Assembly: GCF_963378095.1 (NCBI RefSeq)
Contig: NZ_OY726397.1
Coordinates: 2,356,001-2,420,000 of the forward strand
Origin: Mycolicibacterium sp. MU0053
GTDB taxonomy: Bacteria > Actinomycetota > Actinomycetes > Mycobacteriales > Mycobacteriaceae
DNA: 64,000 nucleotides
Reading direction: 5' to 3'
Numbering within the stretch: the first letter of the stretch is position 1; the number at the start of each line of letters is the position of its first letter. Below the pieces are notes generated by a model that had not been told where the DNA came from, did not search any database, and saw only the letters and a program-made list of their open reading frames with translations. Of the stretch, positions 8,393-17,047 are shown one piece after another. The position numbers and the translations under genes were made by a program.

Positions 8393-8820
8393 TATCGCCA
8401 CGACAGTTCGATGCCGTTACCCTGCAGCCACGCATGCAGATCGTGGCCGTGTTCGGCGAGGCCGGCGACGGCGCTCACCGCGCGACGAATTGCCTGTTCA
8501 GCGGCCTCCGCGGGCACCAGTCCGATGCGGTGGGCCTCGAGCAACTCATCCACGTCCACCACCTCGGTGCCCACGCCGGTGCGCACCACCAGGTCGATGT
8601 AGTGGTCTTCGGTTCGCCAGCAGTCACCGTCGACGGTGATCTCCGCGACGTCGAGATAGAAGTCCTGATCGCGTTCGAAACCGCGATTCCAGTGGAAGAC
8701 CGTGACCCGCAGGCCCAGCGGCGGCAGCAACCATGACTCGAGATAGTGGAACTGCTCGCGGCCCGGTGTCGGCCGGGCCAGATACAGTCCGCCCCACCGC
8801 GCCAGCGTGTAGACGTCCAC
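8392..8820 (-). CDS. DUF402 domain protein (Rv1632c-like)
   Basis: This protein matches the mycobacterial gene usually found between coaE and uvrB. The DUF402 fold is visible: a tryptophan/tyrosine-rich barrel with [22 protein letters not shown], then [23 protein letters not shown] and [13 protein letters not shown]402 proteins such as FAU-1 and Ntdp relatives are nucleoside-diphosphate phosphatases or RNA-associated; no activity is known for this branch. The GTG at 8820 is the first conventional start. Reading upstream in frame to 8895 gives [20 protein letters not shown], which looks like the true conserved N-terminus, but the only codon in start position there is ATC. The gene is divergent from uvrB. 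Confidence 0.8.
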   Translation of the reverse strand: MDVYTLARWGGLYLARPTPGREQFHYLESWLLPPLGLRVTVFHWNRGFERDQDFYLDVAEITVDGDCWRTEDHYIDLVVRTGVGTEVVDVDELLEAHRIGLVPAEAAEQAIRRAVSAVAGLAEHGHDLHAWLQGNGIELSWR

Positions 8821-8951
8821 CGCACGGACGAAGCCCTTCGGATCGGTGTTGGTCCGCGCGGTCAGGTCGAAAACTTCGTGTTTGGGAGGGTGGATGCGCT
8901 CAGCTTAGTGCGGAAACGCGACCTGTCGGTGCCCGCGCTTACCCTGGTTGC

Positions 8952-11111
8952 ATGGCCTTTGCAACCGAGCATCCCGTGCTGGCCCAATCCGAGTACCGCG
9001 CGGTGGAAGACGTGGTCCGCATCGGCGGTCAGTTCGAGGTCGTCAGCGACTTCGAGCCGGCCGGTGATCAGCCGACGGCAATCGAGGAGCTGGAACGCCG
9101 CGTCCGGACGGGCGAGCGTGACATCGTCCTGCTCGGTGCCACCGGCACCGGCAAGTCGGCGACAACGGCGTGGCTCATCGAACGGCTGCAGCGCCCCACC
9201 CTGGTGATGGCGCCCAACAAGACGTTGGCGGCCCAGCTGGCAAACGAGTTGCGGGAGATGCTGCCGCACAATGCGGTCGAGTATTTCGTGTCGTACTACG
9301 ACTATTACCAGCCGGAGGCGTACATCGCGCAGACCGATACCTACATCGAGAAGGACAGCTCGATCAACGACGACGTCGAGCGGTTGCGGCACTCGGCAAC
9401 CTCGAGCCTGCTGTCGCGTCGCGATGTGGTGGTGGTCGCGTCGGTGTCCTGCATCTACGGCCTGGGCACCCCGCAGTCCTATTTGGATCGCTCGGTCGAA
9501 CTCAAGGTCGGCGACGAGGTCCCCCGCGACGGGCTGCTGCGGTTGCTGGTGGATGTGCAGTACACCCGCAACGACATGGCCTTCACCCGGGGGACGTTCC
9601 GGGTGCGCGGCGACACCGTCGAGATCATCCCGTCCTACGAGGAACTCGCGGTGCGCATCGAGTACTTCGGCGACGAGATCGAGGCGCTGTATTACATGCA
9701 CCCGCTGACCGGTGATGTGGTCCGCCAGGTCGATTCCCTGCGGGTTTTCCCCGCCACGCACTACGTCGCGGGTCCCGAGCGGATGGCGCACGCGATCTCG
9801 TCGATCGAGGCCGAACTCGAGGAACGGCTCGCCGAACTCGAGAGCCAGGGCAAGCTGCTCGAGGCCCAGCGGTTGCGCATGCGCACCAACTACGACGTCG
9901 AGATGATGCGCCAGGTCGGGTTCTGCTCGGGCATCGAGAACTACTCGCGCCACATCGACGGCAGACCGGCGGGTTCGTCGCCGGCGACGCTGCTGGACTA
10001 CTTTCCCGAGGACTTCCTGCTGGTGATCGACGAGTCACACGTCACCGTCCCGCAGATCGGCGGGATGTACGAGGGCGACATGTCCCGCAAGCGCAACCTG
10101 GTCGAGTTCGGTTTCCGGCTGCCGTCCGCGGTGGACAACCGGCCGCTGACGTGGGAGGAGTTCGCGCAGCGGGTGGGACAGACGGTGTACCTGTCGGCCA
10201 CGCCGGGGCCCTATGAGCTCGCGCAGGCCGGCGGTGAGTTCGTCGAGCAGGTCATCCGCCCCACCGGCCTGCTGGATCCGAAGGTGATCGTCAAACCCAC
10301 CAAGGGCCAGATCGACGACCTGATCGCGGAGATCCGGGCCCGCGCCGAGCGGGACGAGCGGGTGCTGGTGACGACGCTGACCAAGAAAATGGCCGAGGAT
10401 CTGACCGACTATCTGCTGGAGATGAACATCCGGGTGCGCTACCTGCACTCCGAGGTCGACACCCTGCGCCGGGTGGAACTGCTGCGGCAATTGCGGCTGG
10501 GGGAGTACGACGTGCTGATCGGCATCAACCTGCTGCGGGAGGGCCTGGACCTGCCCGAGGTGTCGCTGGTCGCCATCCTCGACGCCGACAAGGAGGGTTT
10601 CCTGCGGTCGCCGCGCAGTCTGATCCAGACCATCGGCCGCGCCGCGCGCAACGTCTCCGGCGAGGTGCACATGTACGCCGACAAGATCACCGACTCGATG
10701 AAGGAAGCGATCGACGAGACCGACCGGCGTCGCGCCAAGCAGATCGCCTACAACGAGGAGCGCGGGCTGGATCCGCAACCGCTGCGCAAGAAGATCGCCG
10801 ATATTCTCGACCAGGTCTACCGCGAGGCGGACGACTCCGACACCGTCGAGGTGGGCGGGTCGGGCCGCAACCGGTCGCGGGGTCGTCGGGCACAAGGCGA
10901 GCCGGGCCGGGCGATCAGCGCCGGCATCATCGAGGGCCGCGACACCGCCAACATGCCGCGCGCCGAACTCGCCGACCTGATAAAGGATCTCACCGAGCAG
11001 ATGATGACCGCGGCGCGCGACCTGCAATTCGAATTGGCGGCGCGGATCCGCGACGAGATCCACGACCTCAAGAAGGAATTGCGCGGCATGGATGCCGCGG
11101 GTCTGAAGTAG
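8952..11111 (+). CDS. uvrB: Excinuclease ABC subunit UvrB
   Basis: This 719-residue damage-recognition helicase belongs to nucleotide excision repair. Domains in order: helicase domain 1 with Walker A GATGTGKS (62-69); the beta-hairpin that clamps the DNA strand ([11 protein letters not shown]); the UvrA-binding insert; the DEAD-like DESH box ([11 protein letters not shown]); helicase domain 2 with [19 protein letters not shown] and the motif VI region [10 protein letters not shown]; and a C-terminal UVR motif ([24 protein letters not shown]) that contacts UvrC. The start ATG 8952 gives the conserved beginning MAFATEHPV; longer in-frame starts up to 8733 are not supported. No SOS box of the TCGAAC-N4-GTTCGA type is visible upstream. 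uvrA lies 6.7 kb downstream, as in M. tuberculosis. Confidence 0.98.
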   Translation: MAFATEHPVLAQSEYRAVEDVVRIGGQFEVVSDFEPAGDQPTAIEELERRVRTGERDIVLLGATGTGKSATTAWLIERLQRPTLVMAPNKTLAAQLANELREMLPHNAVEYFVSYYDYYQPEAYIAQTDTYIEKDSSINDDVERLRHSATSSLLSRRDVVVVASVSCIYGLGTPQSYLDRSVELKVGDEVPRDGLLRLLVDVQYTRNDMAFTRGTFRVRGDTVEIIPSYEELAVRIEYFGDEIEALYYMHPLTGDVVRQVDSLRVFPATHYVAGPERMAHAISSIEAELEERLAELESQGKLLEAQRLRMRTNYDVEMMRQVGFCSGIENYSRHIDGRPAGSSPATLLDYFPEDFLLVIDESHVTVPQIGGMYEGDMSRKRNLVEFGFRLPSAVDNRPLTWEEFAQRVGQTVYLSATPGPYELAQAGGEFVEQVIRPTGLLDPKVIVKPTKGQIDDLIAEIRARAERDERVLVTTLTKKMAEDLTDYLLEMNIRVRYLHSEVDTLRRVELLRQLRLGEYDVLIGINLLREGLDLPEVSLVAILDADKEGFLRSPRSLIQTIGRAARNVSGEVHMYADKITDSMKEAIDETDRRRAKQIAYNEERGLDPQPLRKKIADILDQVYREADDSDTVEVGGSGRNRSRGRRAQGEPGRAISAGIIEGRDTANMPRAELADLIKDLTEQMMTAARDLQFELAARIRDEIHDLKKELRGMDAAGLK

Positions 11112-11154
11112 CGGCGGTTGACCTGAACTTGCGTTGAGCTTCTAGATTGGTCCG

Positions 11155-12564
11155 GTGACCCAACCAGAGACGTCGCTGGCCGGCGGGAGCTGGCGCGAGC
11201 TGCTCGGCCGGAAGTACGTCGGCGCGTCCGCGGTTCTGGCCGGCGGCGTGTTGCTGTACGCCACCAACGAGTTCCTCACCATCAGCCTGCTGCCGAGCGC
11301 GGTCGAGGAGATCGGCGGTCAGCGCTACTACGCGTGGGTCATGACGGTCTACCTGGTGGCCTCGGTGGCGGGGGCTACCACGGTCAGCGCCCTGCTGGCT
11401 CGATTCGGACCACGGCTGGCGTACCTGGGTGGGCTCGCGGTCTTCGCCGGCGGCAGCACGGTTTGCGCCCTTGCGCCGAGCATGGAGATGCTGCTGGTCG
11501 GCCGGGTGGTGCAGGGCGCAGCGGGTGGGCTGCTCGCCGGACTGGGCTACGCGGTGATCAACGCGGCGCTGCCGCAGTCACTGTGGACCAGGGCCTCGGC
11601 GTTGGTGTCGGCGATGTGGGGTGTCGGGACTTTTCTGGGTCCGGCCGGCGGTGGGCTGTTCGCCCAATTCGGTTCGTGGCGCTGGGCTTTCGGTGCCCTG
11701 GTGGCCCTGACCATAGCGATCGCGGTGCTGGTGCCCATCGCGCTGCCCCGACGCTCACGCGGCCACGAGGTGGTCGCGATCCGGGTCCCGGTGTGGTCGC
11801 TGCTGCCGCTGGGCACCGCGGCACTGCTGGTGAGTGTCGCCGGCGTCCCAGAGAACAGCGTCTACACCGCCGCCCTGCTGGTGGCGGGAGGGGTGTTGGT
11901 TGCGGTGTTCCTGGTGGTGGACCGCCGCACCAAGGATTCGGTGCTGCCGCCCACCGCGTTTCGGCCGGGACCCTTGAAGTGGATCTACCTCACCCTCGGG
12001 GTGCTGATGGCGGCGACCATGGTGGTGATGTACGTGCCGCTGTTCGGGCAGCGACTGGCTCAGCTGGCGCCGGCCACAGCTGGGGCCCTCGGGGTGACCT
12101 TGGCGATCGGCTGGACGGTGAGCGAGATCGTCAGCGCCTCGGCCGACCGGCGCGCGCTGGTGGCGCGGATCGTGTTCGCTGCGCCGTTGGTGATGGCGGT
12201 GGGCCTCGCCGCCAGCGCTCTGCTGGTGCGCGACGGGATGGACGCCTGGCTGGTGCTGGTCTGGGGGCTGGCGCTGCTGATCGCCGGGGTGGGCATCGGG
12301 ATGGCGTGGCCGCATCTGTCCGCGTGGGCCATGACCCGGGTGGACGACCCCGCCGAAGGGCCGGTCGCCGCCGCCGCGATCAACACCGTGCAACTGATCT
12401 GCGGTGCCTTCGGCGCCGGTCTGGCCGGCGTCGTGGTGAACGCGGCCGGCAGCGGCGACGCCGGTGCCGCCCGGTGGGTGTTCGGTGTCTTCGCGGTGAT
12501 CGCGGCGGTGGGTTGCGTGGCGTCCTATGGGGCCAGTCGCGAGCGTCGGATCACGGTGAGTTAA
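11155..12564 (+). CDS. MFS transporter (Rv1634-like drug exporter)
   Basis: This 469-residue membrane protein of the major facilitator superfamily has about 12-14 predicted helices. The first half shows the motif-A-like loop ALLARFGPRLAYLGGLAVF, an LLVGRVVQGAAGGLLAGLGYAV segment typical of the DHA2/DHA1 drug:H+ antiporters (the GRxxQGxGgG signature) and a motif-C-like helix VGTFLGPAGGGLFAQ. Position after uvrB matches Rv1634 of M. tuberculosis, annotated as a possible drug efflux protein. The substrate is unknown. The start GTG 11155 lies 44 bases after uvrB, so the two may share a transcript. The gene is followed by tRNA-Cys. Confidence 0.92.
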   Translation: MTQPETSLAGGSWRELLGRKYVGASAVLAGGVLLYATNEFLTISLLPSAVEEIGGQRYYAWVMTVYLVASVAGATTVSALLARFGPRLAYLGGLAVFAGGSTVCALAPSMEMLLVGRVVQGAAGGLLAGLGYAVINAALPQSLWTRASALVSAMWGVGTFLGPAGGGLFAQFGSWRWAFGALVALTIAIAVLVPIALPRRSRGHEVVAIRVPVWSLLPLGTAALLVSVAGVPENSVYTAALLVAGGVLVAVFLVVDRRTKDSVLPPTAFRPGPLKWIYLTLGVLMAATMVVMYVPLFGQRLAQLAPATAGALGVTLAIGWTVSEIVSASADRRALVARIVFAAPLVMAVGLAASALLVRDGMDAWLVLVWGLALLIAGVGIGMAWPHLSAWAMTRVDDPAEGPVAAAAINTVQLICGAFGAGLAGVVVNAAGSGDAGAARWVFGVFAVIAAVGCVASYGASRERRITVS

Positions 12565-12607
12565 ACCCTGGGGTCGCCGGCGCGAAGCTGGCAGCCTCAA
12601 TGGCAGT

Positions 12608-12678
12608 GCGGGTGTGGCTGAGTGGCTAGGCACCGGCCTGCAAAGCCGTTTACACGGGTTCGAATCCCGTCACTCGCT
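12608..12678 (+). tRNA. tRNA-Cys (anticodon GCA)
   Basis: A complete cloverleaf can be drawn. The acceptor stem GCGGGTG (12608-12614) pairs with CACTCGC (12671-12677), followed by the discriminator T typical of tRNA-Cys. The anticodon loop CTGCAAA has GCA at 12640-12642. The T-arm has the invariant GGTTCGAATCC. No CCA is encoded. It lies between the MFS gene and an accessory gene block. Confidence 0.96.
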
Positions 12679-12934
12679 CGCATGAGGCTCAACCACTTCG
12701 GGAGTACGGGTCAAATCCATACGAGTTCTTTCGCCGATCGTTCGGTCCTGGTCGCGGGATCGTGTGCTCGCCATGGCGGGCTTTGGCCATATGGCGACGC
12801 GGTGGTTGCCGTCGAACTCGGTCATTCCCACGCCCGCCTCGTGATCGAGATGAATAGACCCCATTTGAATGCCCGAATACGATCGGCCCATCCTCATCGG
12901 AACCGATTGGCACTCAAGAACATGAAAGCGAACC

Positions 12935-14449
12935 GTGGTCGGCTATCCACCTCTGATCCATATCAGTGTTGCTGAGCTCATCGCGGCCGCCGGGAACCCC
13001 TGGGCCGTCGACGCCACGCTGCGCGCTGGGGATGCCGGCCAGATCGCCGAACTGGCCCGGACATTCCTTGACGCCGCAGCCTGCGCCACCGAGACCTGGA
13101 ATGAGTTTCTTGCCGCTAGCGAGCGGTTCGAGCAGTCGTGGAACCGAGAGACTGGCGAATTTCCGATCAACGACTCGGCGGAACTACAGCGGGTCGCGCT
13201 GAGCCTGCGAGTACAGCAGGACGAGCTACCCCTTATCGGAGTCAGCCTGCAGAACATCGCCGCCGATCTCGCCGAGGCGCAAAGGATGTCTGATCTGAAA
13301 ATTGACAAGCTCGACGGCCAGTTGCAGTACGTTGACATGTTGATCGGTGACGCCTTGGCCGCCGATGCCGACGCCGACGTGTCCGGATACGAAGACCGTG
13401 CCATCGAATATGCAAGCAGCACAAAAGAATCAATCGAACGGCACCGTGATGCATACGTCGACAAACTGCAGCAGGCCGAGGCGGCGCTCCGGTTGGATCA
13501 CGGCTACGACCCAGCGGCGATCGAGGACGCCGACGGCGACGGTCAGGCGGGCCCAGAAGAGCGGGGTCGCACCGCCCGGGACCACTATGACGCCAATCAG
13601 CGCATCGCCGACGAGGCCCTGATCAACGCTCCCGGCGAGATGACCCAGGAGCGGGCGGAGGCGGCCGCTCGGCTGCGCGATTTCGCTGTTGCGGGCGATC
13701 TTGACGCTGATCAGGAAGCGCGCAAGCTGGCAGGGGAGCGCCTCGATGATTTCCGCATGGCACATTTTGTCGGCCCGCTGCCCACGGATCCGGTGACCGG
13801 CGGCGATGCCCGGACGCGCGCCCGGAACCGGTTGGACGCGCAGCGCCAACTCGAGCAGGGAAGGGTCCCACTAGGAGACGGTGGTTATCTCGACATCCGC
13901 CCCACCACACCGGATCAGGCAACCGGGCTCATGGACGTCGCCGAGCGCGACACCAGAGCTGCCGTCATCCAACGGGCCCACGATCAACTCCTCGTGGCGG
14001 GGATGTCCGGTAATGGGGCTCGGGACGTGGTCAAAAACATGTTGGCGCCCATCGGCCTCGTCGCCACCGGAGCCGAGACGTATGGCAAGAATGTATCGAC
14101 GAACTCGCACGCCTTGCCCGCCGCGCTCTCCCCGAACGACGCGAAGGTGCTCGCCAAGATCGCCGGTCCGGTCGGAACTGTCGCCAACATCTACATGCTG
14201 GGAATGGCTTTCGAGGATCTGCGAGCGGGTGGAAGCGGCGAAGACTTCGGTAAGACCGCTGGTGGCGTCTTCGGTGGAATAGGTGCGGGTACTGCCACCA
14301 TGCTCACCGCGGGATCCTTCCTCGGGCCGGGAGGAACAGCTGTTGCCGCGGTGGGGGCGGTCATCCTTTTCGGCGGCATAGGGCCCTGGGACGGCCTCGG
14401 CGGACTGGCCGGAAGGGCGGTCGGCCGACAGTTCGACCCGCCGAAATGA
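12935..14449 (+). CDS. Type VII-associated protein of the Rv0025/Rv0026/Rv0739 kind, with EF-hand loop and glycine-zipper tail
   Basis: This 504-residue protein resembles a mycobacterial family of unknown function from memory of Rv0025/Rv0026/Rv0739 (ISVAELIAAAGNPWAVDATL, DHYDANQRIADEAL). The first 170 residues are helical and WXG100-like in style (WNEFLAASERFEQSWN, long heptad-rich stretches), which suggests an ESX/type VII substrate; no classical signal peptide is present. Residues 198-209 (DADGDGQAGPEE) fit the EF-hand calcium loop DxDxDG-x5-E. The last 110 residues switch to a glycine-zipper-rich hydrophobic region (GGVFGGIGAGTATML, GPGGTAVAAVGAVILFGG), like membrane-inserting toxins. A small membrane protein gene follows, 33 bases later. 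A toxin/immunity pair is possible but unproven. The start is GTG 12935, without a strong ribosome site. Confidence 0.7.
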   Translation: MVGYPPLIHISVAELIAAAGNPWAVDATLRAGDAGQIAELARTFLDAAACATETWNEFLAASERFEQSWNRETGEFPINDSAELQRVALSLRVQQDELPLIGVSLQNIAADLAEAQRMSDLKIDKLDGQLQYVDMLIGDALAADADADVSGYEDRAIEYASSTKESIERHRDAYVDKLQQAEAALRLDHGYDPAAIEDADGDGQAGPEERGRTARDHYDANQRIADEALINAPGEMTQERAEAAARLRDFAVAGDLDADQEARKLAGERLDDFRMAHFVGPLPTDPVTGGDARTRARNRLDAQRQLEQGRVPLGDGGYLDIRPTTPDQATGLMDVAERDTRAAVIQRAHDQLLVAGMSGNGARDVVKNMLAPIGLVATGAETYGKNVSTNSHALPAALSPNDAKVLAKIAGPVGTVANIYMLGMAFEDLRAGGSGEDFGKTAGGVFGGIGAGTATMLTAGSFLGPGGTAVAAVGAVILFGGIGPWDGLGGLAGRAVGRQFDPPK

Positions 14450-14482
14450 TGAGAGTGCAGCTATGACTGGAAGGGTGACGAA

Positions 14483-14836
14483 GTGCAACTATCTCCGACA
14501 TTGAGCGGCCTCGCCCTAGTCACGCTGGCAGTAGGAACCGTGACGAGCCTGGTTCCGTTCTGGAAATCCGCGACGCTGTCGCCTGACGCGATCAAGCGCC
14601 GTTGCTACTGGACAGGATCCGTGGCGACCGTCGTGTTGATTTTCCTTTCCGCATGGCCGGGCTGGCAGGAGGGACTCTTCGTGGCCATCAGCATGGGGTT
14701 GTGTCTGGTCGCGATCGCGTTTCGCTACACCGGCCACATCAAGATCCGCGGCAGGATCTACGGGTTGCCGCAATACCGCGGGCCTGACCGGCCGCCCGCG
14801 CTGGCGCGCGACCGCAATCAGCGACCCGAGCAATAA
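14483..14836 (+). CDS. Small membrane protein, possible partner or immunity protein
   Basis: This 117-residue protein of no recognised family has three hydrophobic segments: SGLALVTLAVGTVTSLVPFW, a second around WTGSVATVVLIFLSAWPGW, and VAISMGLCLVAIAFRYTG. A basic cytoplasmic tail ends in ALARDRNQRPEQ. It starts at GTG 14483, 33 bases after the glycine-zipper protein, and is almost certainly in the same transcript. A small multi-pass protein encoded right after a protein with a potentially membrane-active tail is the arrangement of immunity proteins against pore-forming toxins, but a simple accessory role is equally possible. It converges on the DUF1772 gene, whose stop lies 5 bases away. Confidence 0.65.
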   Translation: MQLSPTLSGLALVTLAVGTVTSLVPFWKSATLSPDAIKRRCYWTGSVATVVLIFLSAWPGWQEGLFVAISMGLCLVAIAFRYTGHIKIRGRIYGLPQYRGPDRPPALARDRNQRPEQ

Positions 14837-14840
14837 CGAT

Positions 14841-15290
14841 TCACCCACCCACCTGAAATACCAGCAAGCCGAACACCGCGAACAGCAGCGCCACCCGCAC
14901 CGCGTGCAGACGGTCCCAGCGCCGCGCCTCGTCCCGCGAAACATCCGCGGCGCCAACCCATCGACCGATCCGGTTGTTGATCGGCACCATCAACGTCACC
15001 GTGATCAGGACGACGATCGCCATCAGCGCGGCCGCCGTCGTCTCGAGCCAGTCGCCGCCCGAGAGTACGGCCGCGGCGATCAGCGCCACCAGTGTGGCGA
15101 CGTACCAAAACGGCATCGCCTTGCCCAACACCCTGGCGTCGTCGCTGCGTGCCTGGGCAAATGCGCCGTCGGGAAGCCGACCGAGAACCGGATGGGTGAA
15201 GGCCGCGACGGCGAACTCGACGCCGGCCAACGGGCCGGCCAGGACCAGGGCAATGACTTCGATGATTTCCCGCATGCCTCGACCGTCCAC
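14841..15290 (-). CDS. DUF1772 family membrane protein
   Basis: This roughly 149-residue membrane protein has four predicted helices (IIEVIALVLAGPLAGVEFAVAAF, AMPFWYVATLVALIAAAVL, TAAALMAIVVLITVTLMVPI, RVALLFAVFGLLVFQV). The HPVLGRLPD region and VPINNRIGRW are characteristic of DUF1772, an anthrone-oxygenase-like family of unknown activity that is often paired with regulators. The start may be ATG 15290 or, better, ATG 15275 (MREIIEV). It is transcribed divergently from the HxlR regulator. The 16-bp palindrome and its third half-site lie between the two genes, so it is the obvious regulated target. Confidence 0.8.
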   Translation of the reverse strand: MDGRGMREIIEVIALVLAGPLAGVEFAVAAFTHPVLGRLPDGAFAQARSDDARVLGKAMPFWYVATLVALIAAAVLSGGDWLETTAAALMAIVVLITVTLMVPINNRIGRWVGAADVSRDEARRWDRLHAVRVALLFAVFGLLVFQVGG

Positions 15291-15294
15291 GTTA

Positions 15295-15332
15295 TGCTGA
15301 CAAAAAACAAGGTACTGACAAATTTGTCAGCA
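15295..15332. promoter_or_regulatory. Candidate HxlR operator (CTGACAAATTTGTCAG plus third half-site)
   Basis: A perfect 16-bp palindrome, CTGACAAATTTGTCAG, lies at 15315-15330. A further copy of the half-site, TGCTGACAAA, is at 15295-15304; it forms a wider inverted repeat with TTTGTCAGCA at 15323-15332. The block falls in the interval between the divergent DUF1772 and HxlR genes and ends just before the HxlR ribosome site AGGAGG (15335-15340). Bound protein would cover the start regions of both genes. This is a textbook autoregulated divergent operator; binding by this HxlR protein is inferred. Confidence 0.75.
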
Positions 15333-15344
15333 TTAGGAGGGGTT

Positions 15345-15674
15345 GTGGCGGTATCGAAGAAGGGCGTCAACGAATGTCCCATCGACACCGCGCTGACGGT
15401 CATCGACGGCCGGTGGAAGGGCACCATCCTGTGGCGACTGCAGGACGGTCCGATGCGCACGGCGGAGCTGCGCCGCAGCATCCCGGACATCACCGAACGG
15501 ATGCTCATCCGGCACCTGCGTGAGCTCGTCGACGCCGGCATCCTCGACCGCCACGACGCGAAAACCGTGCCGCCGTGCGTGCACTATTCGATCTCGGAAT
15601 ACGGCATGACCCTCGCGCCGGTACTGCAGAGTCTGTGCGACTGGGGCCGAATCCACATGGCCCGCAATATGTGA
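15345..15674 (+). CDS. HxlR family winged-helix transcriptional regulator
   Basis: This 109-residue one-domain regulator has the HxlR signature: a conserved cysteine near the N-terminus (NECPIDTALTVIDGRWKG), the helix-turn-helix LRRSIPDITERMLIRHLRELVDAGI and a wing ending PPCVHYSISEYG, then a dimerisation helix LAPVLQSLCDWGRIH. HxlR proteins bind DNA as dimers and often sense reactive electrophiles or oxidants through the N-terminal cysteine. GTG 15345 was chosen over the in-frame ATG 15294 because AGGAGG sits four bases before it and the ATG lies inside the operator repeats. It probably controls the divergent DUF1772 gene and itself. Confidence 0.9.
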   Translation: MAVSKKGVNECPIDTALTVIDGRWKGTILWRLQDGPMRTAELRRSIPDITERMLIRHLRELVDAGILDRHDAKTVPPCVHYSISEYGMTLAPVLQSLCDWGRIHMARNM

Positions 15675-15743
15675 GCGATCGGCGCGCGCCGGAACCGGTG
15701 CTGAACCCGCTGCGATCCGCCGACTTGAACGAAGCCGGGTTGC

Positions 15744-16145
15744 TCAGCCTCGACGCGAACCGACCGTGTCGCGGATCAGCAGGGACAATCCCCAGCTGAC
15801 CAACGACAGCACGATGGCCGCCCAGATCGCGGTCCACCAGAACTGGTCGATGTCCAGGCCCCAATGGGTGGTGTTCCGGGTGATCCACGACGTGATCCAC
15901 AGCATCAGGGCGTTGATGACGATGTGGATGAGGCCCAACGTCAGGATGTACAGCGGAATGGCCAGCAACTGGACTATCGGCTTGATGAATGCGTTGATGA
16001 CGCCGAAAATTGCGGCCACCACAAAAATGATGCCGATTTTCTGCCCGGCATTGCTACCGCCGACAAAATAAACGCCGGGCACCGCCAACGTGACAATCCA
16101 CAAGGCAAAGCCGGTGAGCGCGGTGCGCAGGAGGAAGGATCCCAT
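15744..16145 (-). CDS. Phage holin family / four-helix membrane protein
   Basis: This 133-residue protein has four hydrophobic helices and belongs to the 'phage holin family / mycobacterial membrane protein' group (MGSFLLRTALTGFALWIVTL, GIIFVVAAIFGVINAFIKPIVQLLAIPLYILTLGL split over two helices, VINALMLWITSWI, IWAAIVLSLVSWGLSLLI). Despite the name it is a common chromosomal membrane protein in actinobacteria, not evidence of a prophage. ATG 16145 was chosen for its AGGA ribosome site; an in-frame extension to 16214 is hydrophilic and poorly like the family. It stands alone, converging on the HxlR gene. Confidence 0.82.
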   Translation of the reverse strand: MGSFLLRTALTGFALWIVTLAVPGVYFVGGSNAGQKIGIIFVVAAIFGVINAFIKPIVQLLAIPLYILTLGLIHIVINALMLWITSWITRNTTHWGLDIDQFWWTAIWAAIVLSLVSWGLSLLIRDTVGSRRG

Positions 16146-16597
16146 GGCGTCGATCCTGACACGCGCGGCGGTTCGGCGCGAGATTTTGCGCACGTGCTCG
16201 GCATTCGGTGGCACCGGTTACCGCTGTCCGGCAACGGGTTTCGACCCCGCCAGCCGGGCTGCGGTGGCGCCGTGGAATACTGTGCGCGGCAACACCATTG
16301 GTTCGCGCCGAGGCCAACCGCCCTGGTTGCGCCCACAGTCGCACCCGCGCTTGTGAGATGGACCATAACCGGGACGGCGGTGAGGCGGGCCGCGGCGTCG
16401 GATGCCGATGTCGGCAACCTCACCCGGGGTGTCGACGACAGCCCTTTTCCGCTGGTAGCGGGGCAAAATAACATGTGAGCGACGTGGCCGTGTCGCGAAT
16501 TGCACCCATCGGTGCACGGGAACGGGTTACTGTCTCGTTTGGCGTAGTACGAAACCGGTAACACTCCGGCTGACAATTGGATTACGGGAGGCTATGG
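16146..16597. other. Intergenic region upstream of the universal stress protein gene
   Basis: This 452-base interval lies between two divergently transcribed genes. No reading frame in it has mycobacterial-looking content. It holds a small inverted repeat TGCACC-CATC-GGTGCA (16500-16515) and AT-rich patches (GGCAAAATAACATGTGAG near 16459, GGTAACAC near 16557, CTGACAATTGGATTACG near 16570). The last two lie where the usp promoter would be expected. I see no RNA gene that I can name here. Confidence 0.35.
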
Positions 16598-17044
16598 ATG
16601 AGCGGCTACAAGACCGTGGTGGTCGGCACGGACGGCTCGGATTCGTCGTTGCGTGCGGTCGACCGGGCGGGCGCGCTCGCCTCGGGCCCGGACGCGAGGG
16701 TCATCATCGCGACCGCGTATTTCCCTTCGCACGATGACACCCGGGCCGCGGATGTGCTCAAGGACGAGGGCTACAAGACCTCGGGCAACGCACCGATCTA
16801 CGCAATCCTGCGGGAGGCCAAGGACCGCGCCAAGGCCGCCGGCGCGACCAACATCGAGGAGAAGGCCATCGTCGGCGCTCCCGTCGACGCGTTGGTCGAG
16901 CTTTCCGAAGAGGTCAGCGCCGATCTGCTGGTGATCGGTAACGTCGGGTTGAGCACCATCGCAGGACGGCTGCTGGGCTCGGTGCCGGCGAACGTCGCCC
17001 GTCGCTCCAAGATCGATGTGCTGATCGTTCACACCACGAACTAG
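16598..17044 (+). CDS. Universal stress protein (Rv1636/TB15.3-like, cAMP-binding type)
   Basis: This 148-residue single-domain universal stress protein closely follows Rv1636: MSGYKTVVVGTDGSDSS at the start, an APIYAILREAKDRAKAAGA helix, EEKAIVGAPVDALVELS, and the nucleotide-binding signature GNVGLSTIAGRLLGSVPANVARRS (G-2X-G-9X-G(S/T)). The family in mycobacteria binds cAMP in preference to ATP, established for Rv1636 and its M. smegmatis counterpart. A cyclase of class III lies 12 kb downstream in this window but is not linked transcriptionally. ATG 16598 has GGGAGG at a good distance; an earlier in-frame TTG (16577) is not needed. Confidence 0.94.
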   Translation: MSGYKTVVVGTDGSDSSLRAVDRAGALASGPDARVIIATAYFPSHDDTRAADVLKDEGYKTSGNAPIYAILREAKDRAKAAGATNIEEKAIVGAPVDALVELSEEVSADLLVIGNVGLSTIAGRLLGSVPANVARRSKIDVLIVHTTN

Positions 17045-17047
17045 CTG

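Noticed and set aside
12608..14836. Integrative element inserted at tRNA-Cys.
   Set aside because: No integrase, and no repeated copy of the tRNA 3' end (TTCGAATCCCGTCACTCGC) is visible downstream. The location is suggestive only.
15744..16145. Prophage, because of the 'phage holin family' protein.
   Set aside because: This family is common in actinobacterial chromosomes and no other phage gene is near.
16146..16597. Reading frames on both strands in the interval before usp.
   Set aside because: They are shadows of GC-rich sequence, overlap each other, and none has a ribosome site with recognisable protein.
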